Of a DNA stretch of 64,000 nt, positions 29,833 to 38,355 are shown in pieces. The stretch spans positions 450,101 through 514,100 of the forward strand of contig NW_008705583.1 in assembly GCF_000186865.1 (NCBI RefSeq), read 5' to 3'. Both the position numbers and the translations under genes were made by a program. Every line of letters begins with the position of its first letter. Positions within the stretch are counted from its first letter, which is position 1. The notes beneath the pieces were generated by a model. The model worked only from the letters and a program-made list of their open reading frames with translations, did no database searches and had not been told where the DNA came from. Source of the stretch: Aureococcus anophagefferens (Eukaryota > Sar > Pelagophyceae > Pelagomonadales > Pelagomonadaceae).

Positions 29833-30603
29833 ATGATGGACGCCGCGGGCCGGGCGCAGCTCCTCTTCGGCATGCTCCTGGGCATGGGCATCGGCGGGTT
29901 CCTCTACCTCTGCGTCTCCGCGAGCACCTGCGGCGCGTGCTACGTGGACCCCTGCGTCCACCCGCCGGGGCTCAAGCTGCTCTACAAGGTGAACTCGAGC
30001 CTCTGCTTCGCGGGCGTGTCCACGGGCATGTTCTTCTGCTTCCTTTCCGGCTGGGGCGGCATGCTGACGCTCCGGCGCCGCGCGAGCGTCATGGGTTTCG
30101 GCCATTTTTTCGGCGCGTGCTGCGTCACGTTCCTCGTGGCGGTGCAGGCCGCGGGCATGTGGGGCGCCGAGTCGACGCTCCTCGAGGAGTTCGGCGCCAA
30201 GGAGGTCTACGAGGAGGCCATCATCGACGGCATGTACGAGCAGGTCCGCGTGAAGCCGAACAAGGCGCTCCACCGGTCCGCGCGGTTCCTCTTCACGACG
30301 GCCGTGCTCTTCTCCATCGCCCTCATGTTCCTCGCGCCCCTCTACTTCGTCTCCCGCGACGTCTACGAGGACGAGGAGGCCGCCGCGGAGGACGCGGCCG
30401 CCGCCGTCGGCGCGACGCTCCGGTCCCGCGCCGCCGCCGCCGCGTCCGGCGGCCGCAACCGCCACATCAGCGCCTACAACCCCATCCCGGGGCCCGACCG
30501 GCGCCAGGGCGGCGACGACGAGCGCCAGTACCTCGGCCGCGCCTCCCTGCCCATGCGGCCCATGAAGAACGGCAACGAGTTCACGCAGATCGAGGGCGTC
30601 TAG
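29833..30603 (+). CDS. Four-helix membrane protein of unknown function
   Basis: 256 residues starting at MMDAAGRAQ. Hydrophobic segments lie at LLFGMLLGMGIGGFLYLCVS, SLCFAGVSTGMFFCFL, FFGACCVTFLVAVQAAGMW and FLFTTAVLFSIALMFLAPLYF, with a Cys-rich loop (TCGACYVDPCVHPPG) after helix 1. The topology resembles tetraspan or marvel-type proteins but lacks a tetraspanin CCG motif. The C-terminal 85 residues are hydrophilic and Ala/Arg-rich. The long open frame before the first Met overlaps the divergent DLH gene and is not counted. Confidence 0.7.
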   Translation: MMDAAGRAQLLFGMLLGMGIGGFLYLCVSASTCGACYVDPCVHPPGLKLLYKVNSSLCFAGVSTGMFFCFLSGWGGMLTLRRRASVMGFGHFFGACCVTFLVAVQAAGMWGAESTLLEEFGAKEVYEEAIIDGMYEQVRVKPNKALHRSARFLFTTAVLFSIALMFLAPLYFVSRDVYEDEEAAAEDAAAAVGATLRSRAAAAASGGRNRHISAYNPIPGPDRRQGGDDERQYLGRASLPMRPMKNGNEFTQIEGV

Positions 30604-30841
30604 CTTGGGCGGTCGGGGTAAGCTATGTGAGATCTTCCGCCGCTCGAGACGACGGCACTCGCTGCTGGAGCTTGGAGGCTGCTTCCGCCGCGGCCGCGAG
30701 CCGCGCCGCGCGCAGCTCAGCGAAAGTTGCAGTAACGTTGCCGCCAACAAGCGCGGATCGGCGCGGAGCATGGCCAAGCAAAATCTCCAAGCAAATGTCC
30801 TGTTGATCGGCATGGCCAAGCAAAATGGCCTGTTGATCGGC

Positions 30842-32023
30842 ATGGCCAGGCGGCTTGTCACGCTAATCGCGCTGGTCACGCTCAGAGGCGTCGCTGCCTT
30901 GCAACGGCCGCGACGCCCTGCATCGTTGCACCGGCTGCGCCGCGGCGCCGGCCCGACGCATGCCTGGTCGAACCAGGACCTCACGACAGACAACGCCGGC
31001 TGCGAGCCGATTCCGGACGACGACTACGTCAAGCAGTACCAGCGCGACCCGGCGCTCTGGCCCGTGGAATTCTTCATCATCGTCTACCGGCGGCGGCGCG
31101 GGGCGGCGCCGGAGGCGCTCGTGCGGCGGTCCGCGAACGGGACGAGCAAGTGGGGCCTCGGCAGCGGCTGCCCCGCGACGCGCTGGGCGCCGTCCTCCAG
31201 CGCGCCGCCGCGAGGCTACGAGCGGTCCGGCGTCAGCTTCGACGCGCGCAACTTCCCGCAGTTCCGGTCCGCGGAGCCGTGGTCGTACGACAAGATCGAC
31301 GTCCGAGCGGACGCGTTCGACGGCGAGGACCCGGAGTTGCGCGAGTTCGCGCGGTGGATCCGCCGGGGCCTGCGCGCGCGGTTCGCCGAAGAGGAGGGGG
31401 ACGCCGCGGGAAGCCGGGACGAGTCGGAGTGGGACGCGAGCCTTCGACGCGTGGTGAAGCGCGTCCTCGACGAGGACAGCAGCGTCGCGGCGATCCAGGG
31501 TAGCTTGCGCATGAGCGGCCTCTTCGCGCGGGACAGGGCGGGCAACCGCTACGCGCCGCTGCACGCCCTCGTGCCCGTCGAGTTCGTGGAATCGGCCCGC
31601 GTCTACGCGATGTTTCCGCAGATGCCCGATCCGCTGCCGCCGCCGTCCGCGACGGCCGAGGAGCTGCGCGAGGAGATGGAGAGCCGCGCGGCCCGCATGG
31701 CGGCGAGCGGCCGCGACCCGCACGCCGACGAGCACGGCCGCGTCTACACGCACATCTCGACGCCGAACGTGAGCAACACGATCCTCGGCGTCTACATGAC
31801 GCTGGACGCGACGGGCCTGCGGTTCGTCGACGACCGCGTGCCGGCGTTCGATCTGTTCGGGACCGCGGAGGTCGAGCGCGAGTGGGTCTCGCTGGAAGAT
31901 TTGAAGGTGCTGCAGGGCGGCGTCATTAGCGCGGAGGACCCGAAGCCGACGTTCATCTCCGGCTTCGTCGTCCGCCAGCTCGTCGAGGACGGCGTCATCG
32001 ACGTCCGCGGGGATTTGCGATAG
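30842..32023 (+). CDS. Unknown protein with signal/plastid-type presequence
   Basis: 393 residues from MARRLVTLIALVTLRGVAALQRPRRP, a hydrophobic core then basic Ser/Arg-rich sequence, as in plastid-targeted heterokont proteins. Just upstream, two imperfect copies of a 30-42-base unit (ATGGCCAAGCAAAAT…TTGATCGGC) offer in-frame Met codons at 30770 and 30812. The body has no family I recognise: YERSGVSFDARNFPQF, VRADAFDGEDPELREFARW, HISTPNVSNTILGVYMTLD and a conserved-looking end TFISGFVVRQLVEDGVIDV. Converges on the YchJ-like gene, 16 bases between stops. Confidence 0.65.
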   Translation: MARRLVTLIALVTLRGVAALQRPRRPASLHRLRRGAGPTHAWSNQDLTTDNAGCEPIPDDDYVKQYQRDPALWPVEFFIIVYRRRRGAAPEALVRRSANGTSKWGLGSGCPATRWAPSSSAPPRGYERSGVSFDARNFPQFRSAEPWSYDKIDVRADAFDGEDPELREFARWIRRGLRARFAEEEGDAAGSRDESEWDASLRRVVKRVLDEDSSVAAIQGSLRMSGLFARDRAGNRYAPLHALVPVEFVESARVYAMFPQMPDPLPPPSATAEELREEMESRAARMAASGRDPHADEHGRVYTHISTPNVSNTILGVYMTLDATGLRFVDDRVPAFDLFGTAEVEREWVSLEDLKVLQGGVISAEDPKPTFISGFVVRQLVEDGVIDVRGDLR

Positions 32024-32039
32024 TGTAGTGTTACCTTCT

Positions 32040-32663
32040 CTAGCGCCGCACCTTCTCCGCGACGCGCGCGGGCGCCGCCTTCGTCGCGCGCTTCGGCGGC
32101 TTGGGCTTGGGGTCCAGGGGCCCGTCGACGCGCACGTTCTTCGGCGTGAAGTCCGGGTCGCCCTTGAGGTAGAGCCACGCGCCGTCGGCGCCGCGGAGGA
32201 AGAGCGACCGCTCGATGAAGTCCTTGGTCTCGACGAGCCGGTCGTCGACGAGGCCGTCGAGGACCTTGATGCGCGCGTTCCACGTGATGGACTGCGTGTC
32301 GTCGTCGATCTCGACCTCGTCGAAGATCGTCAGGTCCACGAAGGTGGCCGCGCCCGCAAAGTCCAAAATGCGCTGCGCCCACGCGCCGCGGTCCGCGTCG
32401 TACTCCTCGTTGCTCGGGTGCGTCGTGTCCATGATGAACTCGGGCACGCGCGCCTTGTAGGCGCAGTAGCGCGCGCGCAGGATCTCCTCCGGGTCCGCGG
32501 CCTTGCGCGCCGCGTCGTCCGTGTGGAGCCGCAGGATCTCCGCCGAGCAGCTCGGGTCCGCGTCGACCGCGGCGCGGCGCGCGCTCAGGCGAAGTTTTGG
32601 CGCGCGTGTGAGCTGCAGCGCGTCGCAGCCGACGACCAGCGCAGCGAAAGCGAGAAGCATCAT
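32040..32663 (-). CDS. YchJ-like (UPF0225) NTF2-fold protein with signal peptide
   Basis: 207 residues from MMLLAFAALVVGCDALQL, a signal or bipartite plastid presequence. The core follows the YchJ middle domain: DPEEILRARYCAYKARVPEFI, DTTHPSNEE, W-x2-RILDFAG, FVDLTIFDEVEI, IERSLFLRGADGAWLYLKGD. It lacks the SEC-C zinc-binding motifs that bracket the domain in bacterial YchJ. Function of the family is poorly known. The tail is Lys/Pro-rich. Its start is 138 bases from the divergent actin-fold gene, and the spacer carries a CTTCAACG…CATTGAAG dyad. Confidence 0.7.
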   Translation of the reverse strand: MMLLAFAALVVGCDALQLTRAPKLRLSARRAAVDADPSCSAEILRLHTDDAARKAADPEEILRARYCAYKARVPEFIMDTTHPSNEEYDADRGAWAQRILDFAGAATFVDLTIFDEVEIDDDTQSITWNARIKVLDGLVDDRLVETKDFIERSLFLRGADGAWLYLKGDPDFTPKNVRVDGPLDPKPKPPKRATKAAPARVAEKVRR

Positions 32664-32800
32664 TACTCGCCGCAGGCCGCTCTTCAACGTTCGACATTGA
32701 AGTGGGAGAGCAGCCCGCAATAAATGTTCAAGGAGCCGAGCCGTCGGAAGAGCTGCTCTCGGCGCCGGCGTCGGCGCGCAATGGCGCCGCCGCCCGCGAA

Positions 32801-34484
32801 ATGACCGCAACACCCGTCGTCGTCCTCGACGGCGGCTCGCGCGAGACGCGCGTCGCCGTCGCCGGCGACGAGGAGCCGGCGCTGAGCCGGCTCGCGAGCG
32901 TCGTGGGCCGGTCGGCCGACGGCCCGCCGTCCCACGACTTCTACGGCGACGAGGCGCTGAAGCGCGACTTCCTCGAGCTCCGCTGGCCGCTGGCGTCGCC
33001 CGCGCCGGACTGGGACGCCGCCGAGCGGCTGTGGGCGCGCGCGTTGACGGCCGCGGCGGCGACGCCGACGCATCTCGTCGTCGCGCTGCCCGGCACCGCG
33101 CCGGCGACGACGCGGGCGCGCTACGCGCGCGCGGGCCGCGCGATATCGGACCGCGTCGCGCTCGTCGACGCGGCGGTCCTCGCCGTCGTCGGCTACGGCG
33201 GGTCGCCGACGGGCTGCTGCGTCGACGTCGGCGCGTCGAGCGCCCGGGTCACGCCCGTCGTCGAGGGCCACGCCGTGCCGCACGCCGTCGTCGCGTCGGA
33301 GCGCCTCGGCGGCGACGCGCTCGACGGCGTGGTCCTGGGCCACCTCCGGCGCGTCGCCGGCGCGCCCTTCGCGTCGCCGGACGGCGCGCTGGCGGCCGCG
33401 GCGCGCGTCAAGCGCGAGGCCGCGGTCGTCGGCACGTGCCGCGCGACGCCGCCGCCCGCGCGCGTCGCCCTCGACGGCCGCTGGGTCGCGGGCGGCGAGC
33501 TCGTGCTGGAGCTCAGCGGCGAGGAGCGGCTCTGGATGGGCGAGCAGCTCTTCGAGTCCGACGACGAGGTCCGGGGGCTCCAGGACCTCGTCGCGGCCGC
33601 GGCGGCCAAGGCGGGCGACGCGGACGCGTTCTGGGCCAACGTGACGCTCTGCGGCGGCGGGAGCCTGCTGGCGGGCCTGCCGGAGCGGCTCGCGTCCGAG
33701 CCAGCGTCCCGCGGCCGTGACGATTTTCGAGAGGTTTGGGGTGGGAAAACAATGAGAAATCGTCACCGTCATGCTTGGTAGGTCGGAGCTCGCGTCCATC
33801 GCGGAGACGGCGACCGTGACCTGGGACGGCGACCGCGCGGACGCGGCGGCCGTCGGCGGCGCCGTGCTCGCGGAGTTCCTCGACTGGGACGACGGCGACC
33901 GGCCGCTGCGACTGACGGCCGCGGTCCGCGCGGCCGCGGCGTCGCGGCGGAAGCGGCCGCCGCGGCGGCGGCGGTCGTCGTTCCGCGAGCCCGCGCGCGT
34001 GAGCGACGACGACGACGCCAAGAGCCGCGCGTCGGCGATCCTGCTGGAGCAGGTCGCGCAGTACCGGGCCGAGCAGGGCGCGCTCGTCGAGCAGCTCAGA
34101 GCGCGGGAGCGCGCGCTCGAGGACCGCGTCCGCGCGCTCGAGGCGGACCTCGCGGCGTCGCGGAAGCGCTACGACGGCGCCGCCGCGCGCTACGAGGCGC
34201 AGAACGCGGACCTGACGAAGCGCATCGCGTTGCACGCGACGCGCGCGTGGAAGGAGCAGGCGCTGCTCTCCGAGTCGAGCCAGAAGTTCGACGAGGCCGC
34301 GACGGTTTTACAGGAGGAGTCCGACGCCTTCGTCGAGGCGACGAAGAGCTCCGACGAGTTCACGCCCGTGCAGTGCCTCCTCGCGGGCGCGGTCCTGGGC
34401 GTCGCGGCGTTCGCGTTCGGCCTCGCGCTCGCGGGCGCGACCCTCGGCTTCTCCCGCGAGGGCGACCCGAGGGCGGCGCATTAA
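32801..34484 (+). CDS. Actin-fold (ARP-like) protein fused to coiled coil and C-terminal membrane anchor, two exons
   Basis: Exons 32801-33693 and 33782-34484 give 531 residues. Residues 1-340 carry actin-superfamily marks: VVVLDGGSRETRVAVAGD (phosphate 1), CCVDVGASSARVTPVVEGH and SERLGGDAL (phosphate 2/adenosine region), VTLCGGGSLLAGLPERL|ASELA (adenosine motif). A basic, Ser-rich linker follows, then a long coiled coil (about 379-484; EQLRARERALEDRVRALEAD), then one hydrophobic helix (about 495-519; CLLAGAVLGVAAFAFGLALA) near the C-terminus. The arrangement suggests a tail-anchored actin-related protein; I know no named family like it. The intron is an introner element inside the adenosine motif. 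Confidence 0.72.
33702..33781 (+). mobile_element. Short introner element, copy 1 (actin-fold gene intron)
   Basis: An 80-bp element starting CAGCGTCCCGCGGCCGTGAC and ending CATGCTTGGTAG. It is flanked by GTCCGAGC (33694-33701, gives the donor GT) and GTCGGAGC (33782-33789), a 7/8 target duplication. Inside, GTGACGATTT and AAATCGTCAC form a perfect 10-bp inverted repeat. It is nearly identical to 17510-17588 on the opposite strand 16 kb away. Confidence 0.88.
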
Positions 34485-34486
34485 CG

Positions 34487-35542
34487 TTAGGAGCTCCAGG
34501 TCGCCGGCCGGTCCCAGAAGGGGACGCCGGCGTCGCCGCGCCCGCCGTAGTAGGCGTCGAGCGCGGCGTCGATGATCGTCGAGCACCGCGTCGACGACGC
34601 GGCCGTGCTCGGGCAGGCGGCGCCGTCGAGGAGCGCGTCCACGACCGTCTGCACGAGCGGGCCCTGCACGGGGTTCGGCGCCGGGAACGTCTCGCGCGCG
34701 ACCTCGGTCCCGTCACGCCGCTCGTAGACGACGTCGACGCCGTTCATCACCGCCGGGCACCGGGCGACCAGGGCGTCGCCGGTGATGACCAGCGAGTCCT
34801 CGTCTCCGTCGGCTTCAAAGTCCCACGTCGCCTCGCCGGCCGCGCCGGCCGCGCGAAAGGTCAGCGACACCGCGCGCTCGACCTCGCCCGGAGACCCCCG
34901 CGCCGAGCCGGCGACGTCCGCGAGCGCCTCGCCGAGGACGAACTCGAGCAGGTCCACCGCGTGCGAGCCGACGTCGAGGAACAGGCCGCCGCCGCTCGCC
35001 TTCGCGTTGAGGCGCCACGGCGTCGCCCCGGCCGGGTGGCGGCGCGGGCTTCCGGAACGTGTACGCCACGCTTTCAGCGCGCCGAGCTTGCCGGCCGCGA
35101 TCGCGGCCTTGAGGGACGCGTAGCGCGGGTACGCGCGCCGGTAGTAGGCGACGAAAAGCGGCAGGTGCTTCTTTTCGAACGCCGCGGCCATGGCCTCGCA
35201 CTCCCAGGCCGTGCGCGCCGCGGGCTTCTCGACGTAGAGCGGCAGCCCCGCGGCCGCGACGCGGAGCGCGAGCTCGAGGTGGCTGCCCGGCGGCGTCGCG
35301 ACGTAGACGGCGTTGACCTCCTCGTCCGCGAGGAGCGCGTCGACGTCGCCGTAGAACTTTGGGACGTGATGTCTTTTCGCGTAGTCCTCGGCCTTGGCGA
35401 CGTCGCGGCGCATGACCGCCACGAGCTTGGAGCGCGCGGCCTGCTGCAGCGCGGGACCGGACTTCTTCTCCGTCACGTCGCCGCAGCCGATGATGCCCCA
35501 GCGCACCTCGCCGTCGACTTTGGGGCTCCGAAATGCTGCCAT
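34487..35542 (-). CDS. Gfo/Idh/MocA-family NAD(P)-dependent oxidoreductase
   Basis: 351 residues from MAAFRSPKVDGEVRWGIIGCGDV; the glycine motif of the Rossmann fold is GIIGCGDV. Family marks: AVYVATPPGSHLELAL, LYVEKPAARTAWE (the conserved EKP), FVAYYRRAYPRY, SGGGLFLDVGSHAVDLLEF. Enzymes of this group oxidise or reduce sugars and dihydrodiols. Between GALK and TPWRL (about 35020-35080) the frame reads as nonsense, while the neighbouring frame gives VAYTFRKPAPPP, the expected strand. Two compensating single-base shifts, either sequencing errors or real mutations, are the simplest explanation. Confidence 0.88.
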   Translation of the reverse strand: MAAFRSPKVDGEVRWGIIGCGDVTEKKSGPALQQAARSKLVAVMRRDVAKAEDYAKRHHVPKFYGDVDALLADEEVNAVYVATPPGSHLELALRVAAAGLPLYVEKPAARTAWECEAMAAAFEKKHLPLFVAYYRRAYPRYASLKAAIAAGKLGALKAWRTRSGSPRRHPAGATPWRLNAKASGGGLFLDVGSHAVDLLEFVLGEALADVAGSARGSPGEVERAVSLTFRAAGAAGEATWDFEADGDEDSLVITGDALVARCPAVMNGVDVVYERRDGTEVARETFPAPNPVQGPLVQTVVDALLDGAACPSTAASSTRCSTIIDAALDAYYGGRGDAGVPFWDRPATWSS

Positions 35543-35802
35543 TTTTTGGGTGGAGAAGAAGAAGAAGAGGGTGGCGCGGAGGAGCGTGGTGGCGGCGGCC
35601 AGCGTGCTGTGGCTTTGTTGTTGTCGAGCACGCTTTTGCTGTTGTCGAGCACGCTGCCACAGGACGAGGTGAGCGGAGGTGGAGGAGGACGGAGGCGCGC
35701 AGCGCGGCAAAAAAATCTCTTGTCCGAGCTTGGATCCGCGAGCCGCCGGCGCCGTCGTCGCAGCTCAGAACCACCCGCGCCGCTGCAGCAAAGCCGTGGG
35801 CA

Positions 35803-36810
35803 ATGGCCGCCATGGACGTGGAGAACGTCGAGAAGGACGTGGACAAGCGCACGCTGAGCAGCTTCATCATGAGCGAGACCAAGGACCTGGAGATGACGAT
35901 CCTGATGAACGCCGTGCAGCTCTCGTGCAAGCTCATCGCGCGCGCCTGCCGCAAGGCCGGCGTCGCGAGCTTGTACGGCCTCGCCGGCACGGAGAACGCG
36001 TCGGGCGACGACGTGAAGAAGCTCGACGTGCTCAGCAACGAGATCATGGTCAACGCGCTCACGAACAGCTGCGTCTGCGCGCTGCTCGTGAGCGAGGAGG
36101 AGGAGGACCCCATCGTCGTGCCCGCGAACAAGCGCGGCAAGTACTGCGTCGCCTTCGACCCGCTCGACGGGTCGTCGAACATCGACTGCAACGTGTCCAC
36201 GGGCACGATCTTCTCGGTCTACGCGCGGTCGACCGCCGGCGAGCCGTCCATCGCCGACATCCTGCGGCCGGGCACGGAGATGGTCGCCGCGGGCTACTGC
36301 ATGTACGGGTCTGCTACCGATTTCGTCGTGTCCTTCGGCGACGGCGTGCACCGCTTCACGCTCGACGACTCGGTGGGCGAGTTCTGCTACTTCGGGCAGC
36401 TCAAGATCCCGGAGAAGCCGAAGACGATCTACTCGTGCAACGAGGGCAACTACTCGCTCTGGGACAAGGAGATCCAGGAGGCCACGGACGCCTTCAAGGC
36501 CGGGCCCAAGCCCTACAGCGCGCGCTACGTGGGGTCCATGGTGAGCGACGTGCACCGCACGCTGCTCTACGGCGGCGTCTTCTACTACCCGGCGGACAAG
36601 AAGAGCGCCAAGGGCAAGCTCCGCGTGCTCTACGAGGGCTACCCCATGGCGCTCCTCACGGAGCAGGCCGGCGGCGTCGCGTCGACGGGCCGCTTCCGCG
36701 GCAAGGTCGGCCGCATCATGGACGTCGTCCCGGAGAACATCCACGACCGCTGCCCCATCATCATGGGCTGCCCCCGCGACGTCGCCATGATCCTCAGCAA
36801 GTACAACTAG
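35803..36810 (+). CDS. FBP: Fructose-1,6-bisphosphatase
   Basis: 335 residues with no transit peptide, so probably cytosolic (gluconeogenesis/sucrose or chrysolaminarin carbon flow). Signature motifs: TLSSFIMSETK, LTNSCVCALLVSEEEEDPIVV (metal-binding acidic cluster), YCVAFDPLDGSSNIDCNVSTGTIF, GSMVSDVHRTLLYGG, GKLRVLYEGYPMALLTEQAGG. The enzyme hydrolyses fructose 1,6-bisphosphate to fructose 6-phosphate. I see no Cys-rich redox insertion of the plastid thioredoxin-regulated form. The Met at 35803 was chosen because the upstream frame lacks conserved sequence. Divergent from the oxidoreductase gene. Confidence 0.96.
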   Translation: MAAMDVENVEKDVDKRTLSSFIMSETKDLEMTILMNAVQLSCKLIARACRKAGVASLYGLAGTENASGDDVKKLDVLSNEIMVNALTNSCVCALLVSEEEEDPIVVPANKRGKYCVAFDPLDGSSNIDCNVSTGTIFSVYARSTAGEPSIADILRPGTEMVAAGYCMYGSATDFVVSFGDGVHRFTLDDSVGEFCYFGQLKIPEKPKTIYSCNEGNYSLWDKEIQEATDAFKAGPKPYSARYVGSMVSDVHRTLLYGGVFYYPADKKSAKGKLRVLYEGYPMALLTEQAGGVASTGRFRGKVGRIMDVVPENIHDRCPIIMGCPRDVAMILSKYN

Positions 36811-36869
36811 GACGAGCGTAAAAGCATGCGCGTCGATATGATTTTAACACTGGGGGGCGGGTCCGCCCC

Positions 36870-38096
36870 CTAGAAGGAGTTCTTCCGCCGGACGACGCCG
36901 ACCTGCGCGCGGTGCGCGGGCGGCCGCGACGTCGCCGCCGGCGGCGGCGGCGGGCGGTGGGCCTTGGGCGTCCGCGGCACGTGGCGGAGCATGGCCGGCG
37001 ACCGCAGGAGCGACGTCGCCGCGGCCGCGTCGCCGCGGAGCCACGGGTGGTCGAGGATCTTCGCCGCGGTCGCGCGGCGCTTCGGGTCGACGTCGAGGAG
37101 CGCGGCCAGGAAGCTCTTGGCGCCGGCCGACAGGCTCTGGGCCCAGGACGGGTAGCGCAGCTCGAACTTGCGGCCCAGCAACGGCGACGACACCTTGGCG
37201 GAGTCGTCGTCGAACGGCAGGCAGCCGCAGAGGAGGATGTAGGCGATGACGCCGAAGGCCCACATGTCCACGGCCTTGGAGTAGTGCTGGCGCTTGAGCA
37301 TCTCCGGCGCCAGGTAGCCCCGCGTGCCGAGGAAGGACGTCGCGATCGACGACGGCTCCGTGAGCATCTTGCTGAGCCCGAAGTCGATGATCTTGACCTC
37401 GGGCACCATGCCCGGCGGCGGCTCGCGCGTCAGCAGCAGGTTCTCCGGCTTGAGGTCGCGGTGGATGATGCCCTTGGCGTGCATGTAGCGCACGGCCGAC
37501 GCCAGGTCCCGCAAGATGCCGCTCGCCTCGGCCTCGCTCAGCGTGCCGCGCGCGACGACGTAGTCGAAGAGCTCGCCGCCCCGGAGGTGCTCCAGCACGA
37601 GATAGAGGCACCCGTCCGTGATGATGGCGTCCTCGAGGCGGATGATGTTCGGGTGGTGGCAGGACCGCAGCGCCGCGATCTCCGTCGCGAACTGGTCCGC
37701 GAGCGCGCCGAACTGGCCGCCCCGGAGCTGCTCCTCCGTGATGACCTTGGTCGCCCAGCTCGTGCCGCTCCGCTTCTGCGTGGACCGGTGCACCGTCGAC
37801 GTCGACCCGCGGCCGATGATGGGGCCGAGGTCGTAGTGGTCGCCGAACCTCTCGCGCGCGAATCCGCTGCCGCCGGCGACGCCCGCGGGGCTCGCGGCGC
37901 CCGCGCCCGAGGAATTGCGCTCTCGCACGGCGATGGGCGCCGACGCCCAGGGCGCCGACGAACCGGCGGCCGACGGCAGGCAGAACGACGAGTCGCGCTC
38001 GCCGTCGCTGTCGTCGTCGGAGCCCGCGCCCGTCGCCATGCGCCAGCACCGCAGCAGGTCGCAGCGCGCCGGCGGCCGCCGCGCCTCGAACTGCAT
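36870..38096 (-). CDS. CaMK-group Ser/Thr protein kinase
   Basis: 408 residues. An Ala/Ser-rich N-terminal ~90 residues precede the kinase domain: YDLGPIIGRGSTSTVHRST, ATKVITEEQL, HHPNIIRLEDA, LEHLRGGELFDYVV, IIHRDLKPENLLL, KIIDFGLSKML, FLGTRGYLAPEML, DMWAFGVIAYILLCGCLPF, RATAAKILDHPWL. These place it with CDPK/CaMK kinases, but no EF-hands or clear calmodulin site follow. The tail is basic and Pro/Ala-rich. Met at 38096 is the first with good context; a longer frame reaches 38945 but overlaps the divergent IQ-protein gene. Confidence 0.88.
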   Translation of the reverse strand: MQFEARRPPARCDLLRCWRMATGAGSDDDSDGERDSSFCLPSAAGSSAPWASAPIAVRERNSSGAGAASPAGVAGGSGFARERFGDHYDLGPIIGRGSTSTVHRSTQKRSGTSWATKVITEEQLRGGQFGALADQFATEIAALRSCHHPNIIRLEDAIITDGCLYLVLEHLRGGELFDYVVARGTLSEAEASGILRDLASAVRYMHAKGIIHRDLKPENLLLTREPPPGMVPEVKIIDFGLSKMLTEPSSIATSFLGTRGYLAPEMLKRQHYSKAVDMWAFGVIAYILLCGCLPFDDDSAKVSSPLLGRKFELRYPSWAQSLSAGAKSFLAALLDVDPKRRATAAKILDHPWLRGDAAAATSLLRSPAMLRHVPRTPKAHRPPPPPAATSRPPAHRAQVGVVRRKNSF

Positions 38097-38355
38097 CGCG
38101 GAGCGGCGCGCGGCGCGCGGCGGGCGAGGCGCGCAGCAGAACCGCTGGAGTACCGGGATTCGGGCGTCGCCCGCGCGCGGCCAAGGCCAGGAGCCGCCGA
38201 GTGCACCTTCGCTCAGCAATGCCGCGGCACGGAATTGGCACGGGTAGATCGTGCCGTCGGTAGCGCCTCGAGGTGCCGCTCGGCCGAGACGATGGACGCA
38301 GCCCGCGGGCTCCCTCGTTAGTGAAAGCAGCCCGCGGGCTCCCTCGACGGGCGCC

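Noticed and set aside
35620..35660. Another introner copy near GCTGCCACAGGACG
   Set aside because: Only 14 bases match the short introner. No flanking 8-bp duplication or intron is evident.
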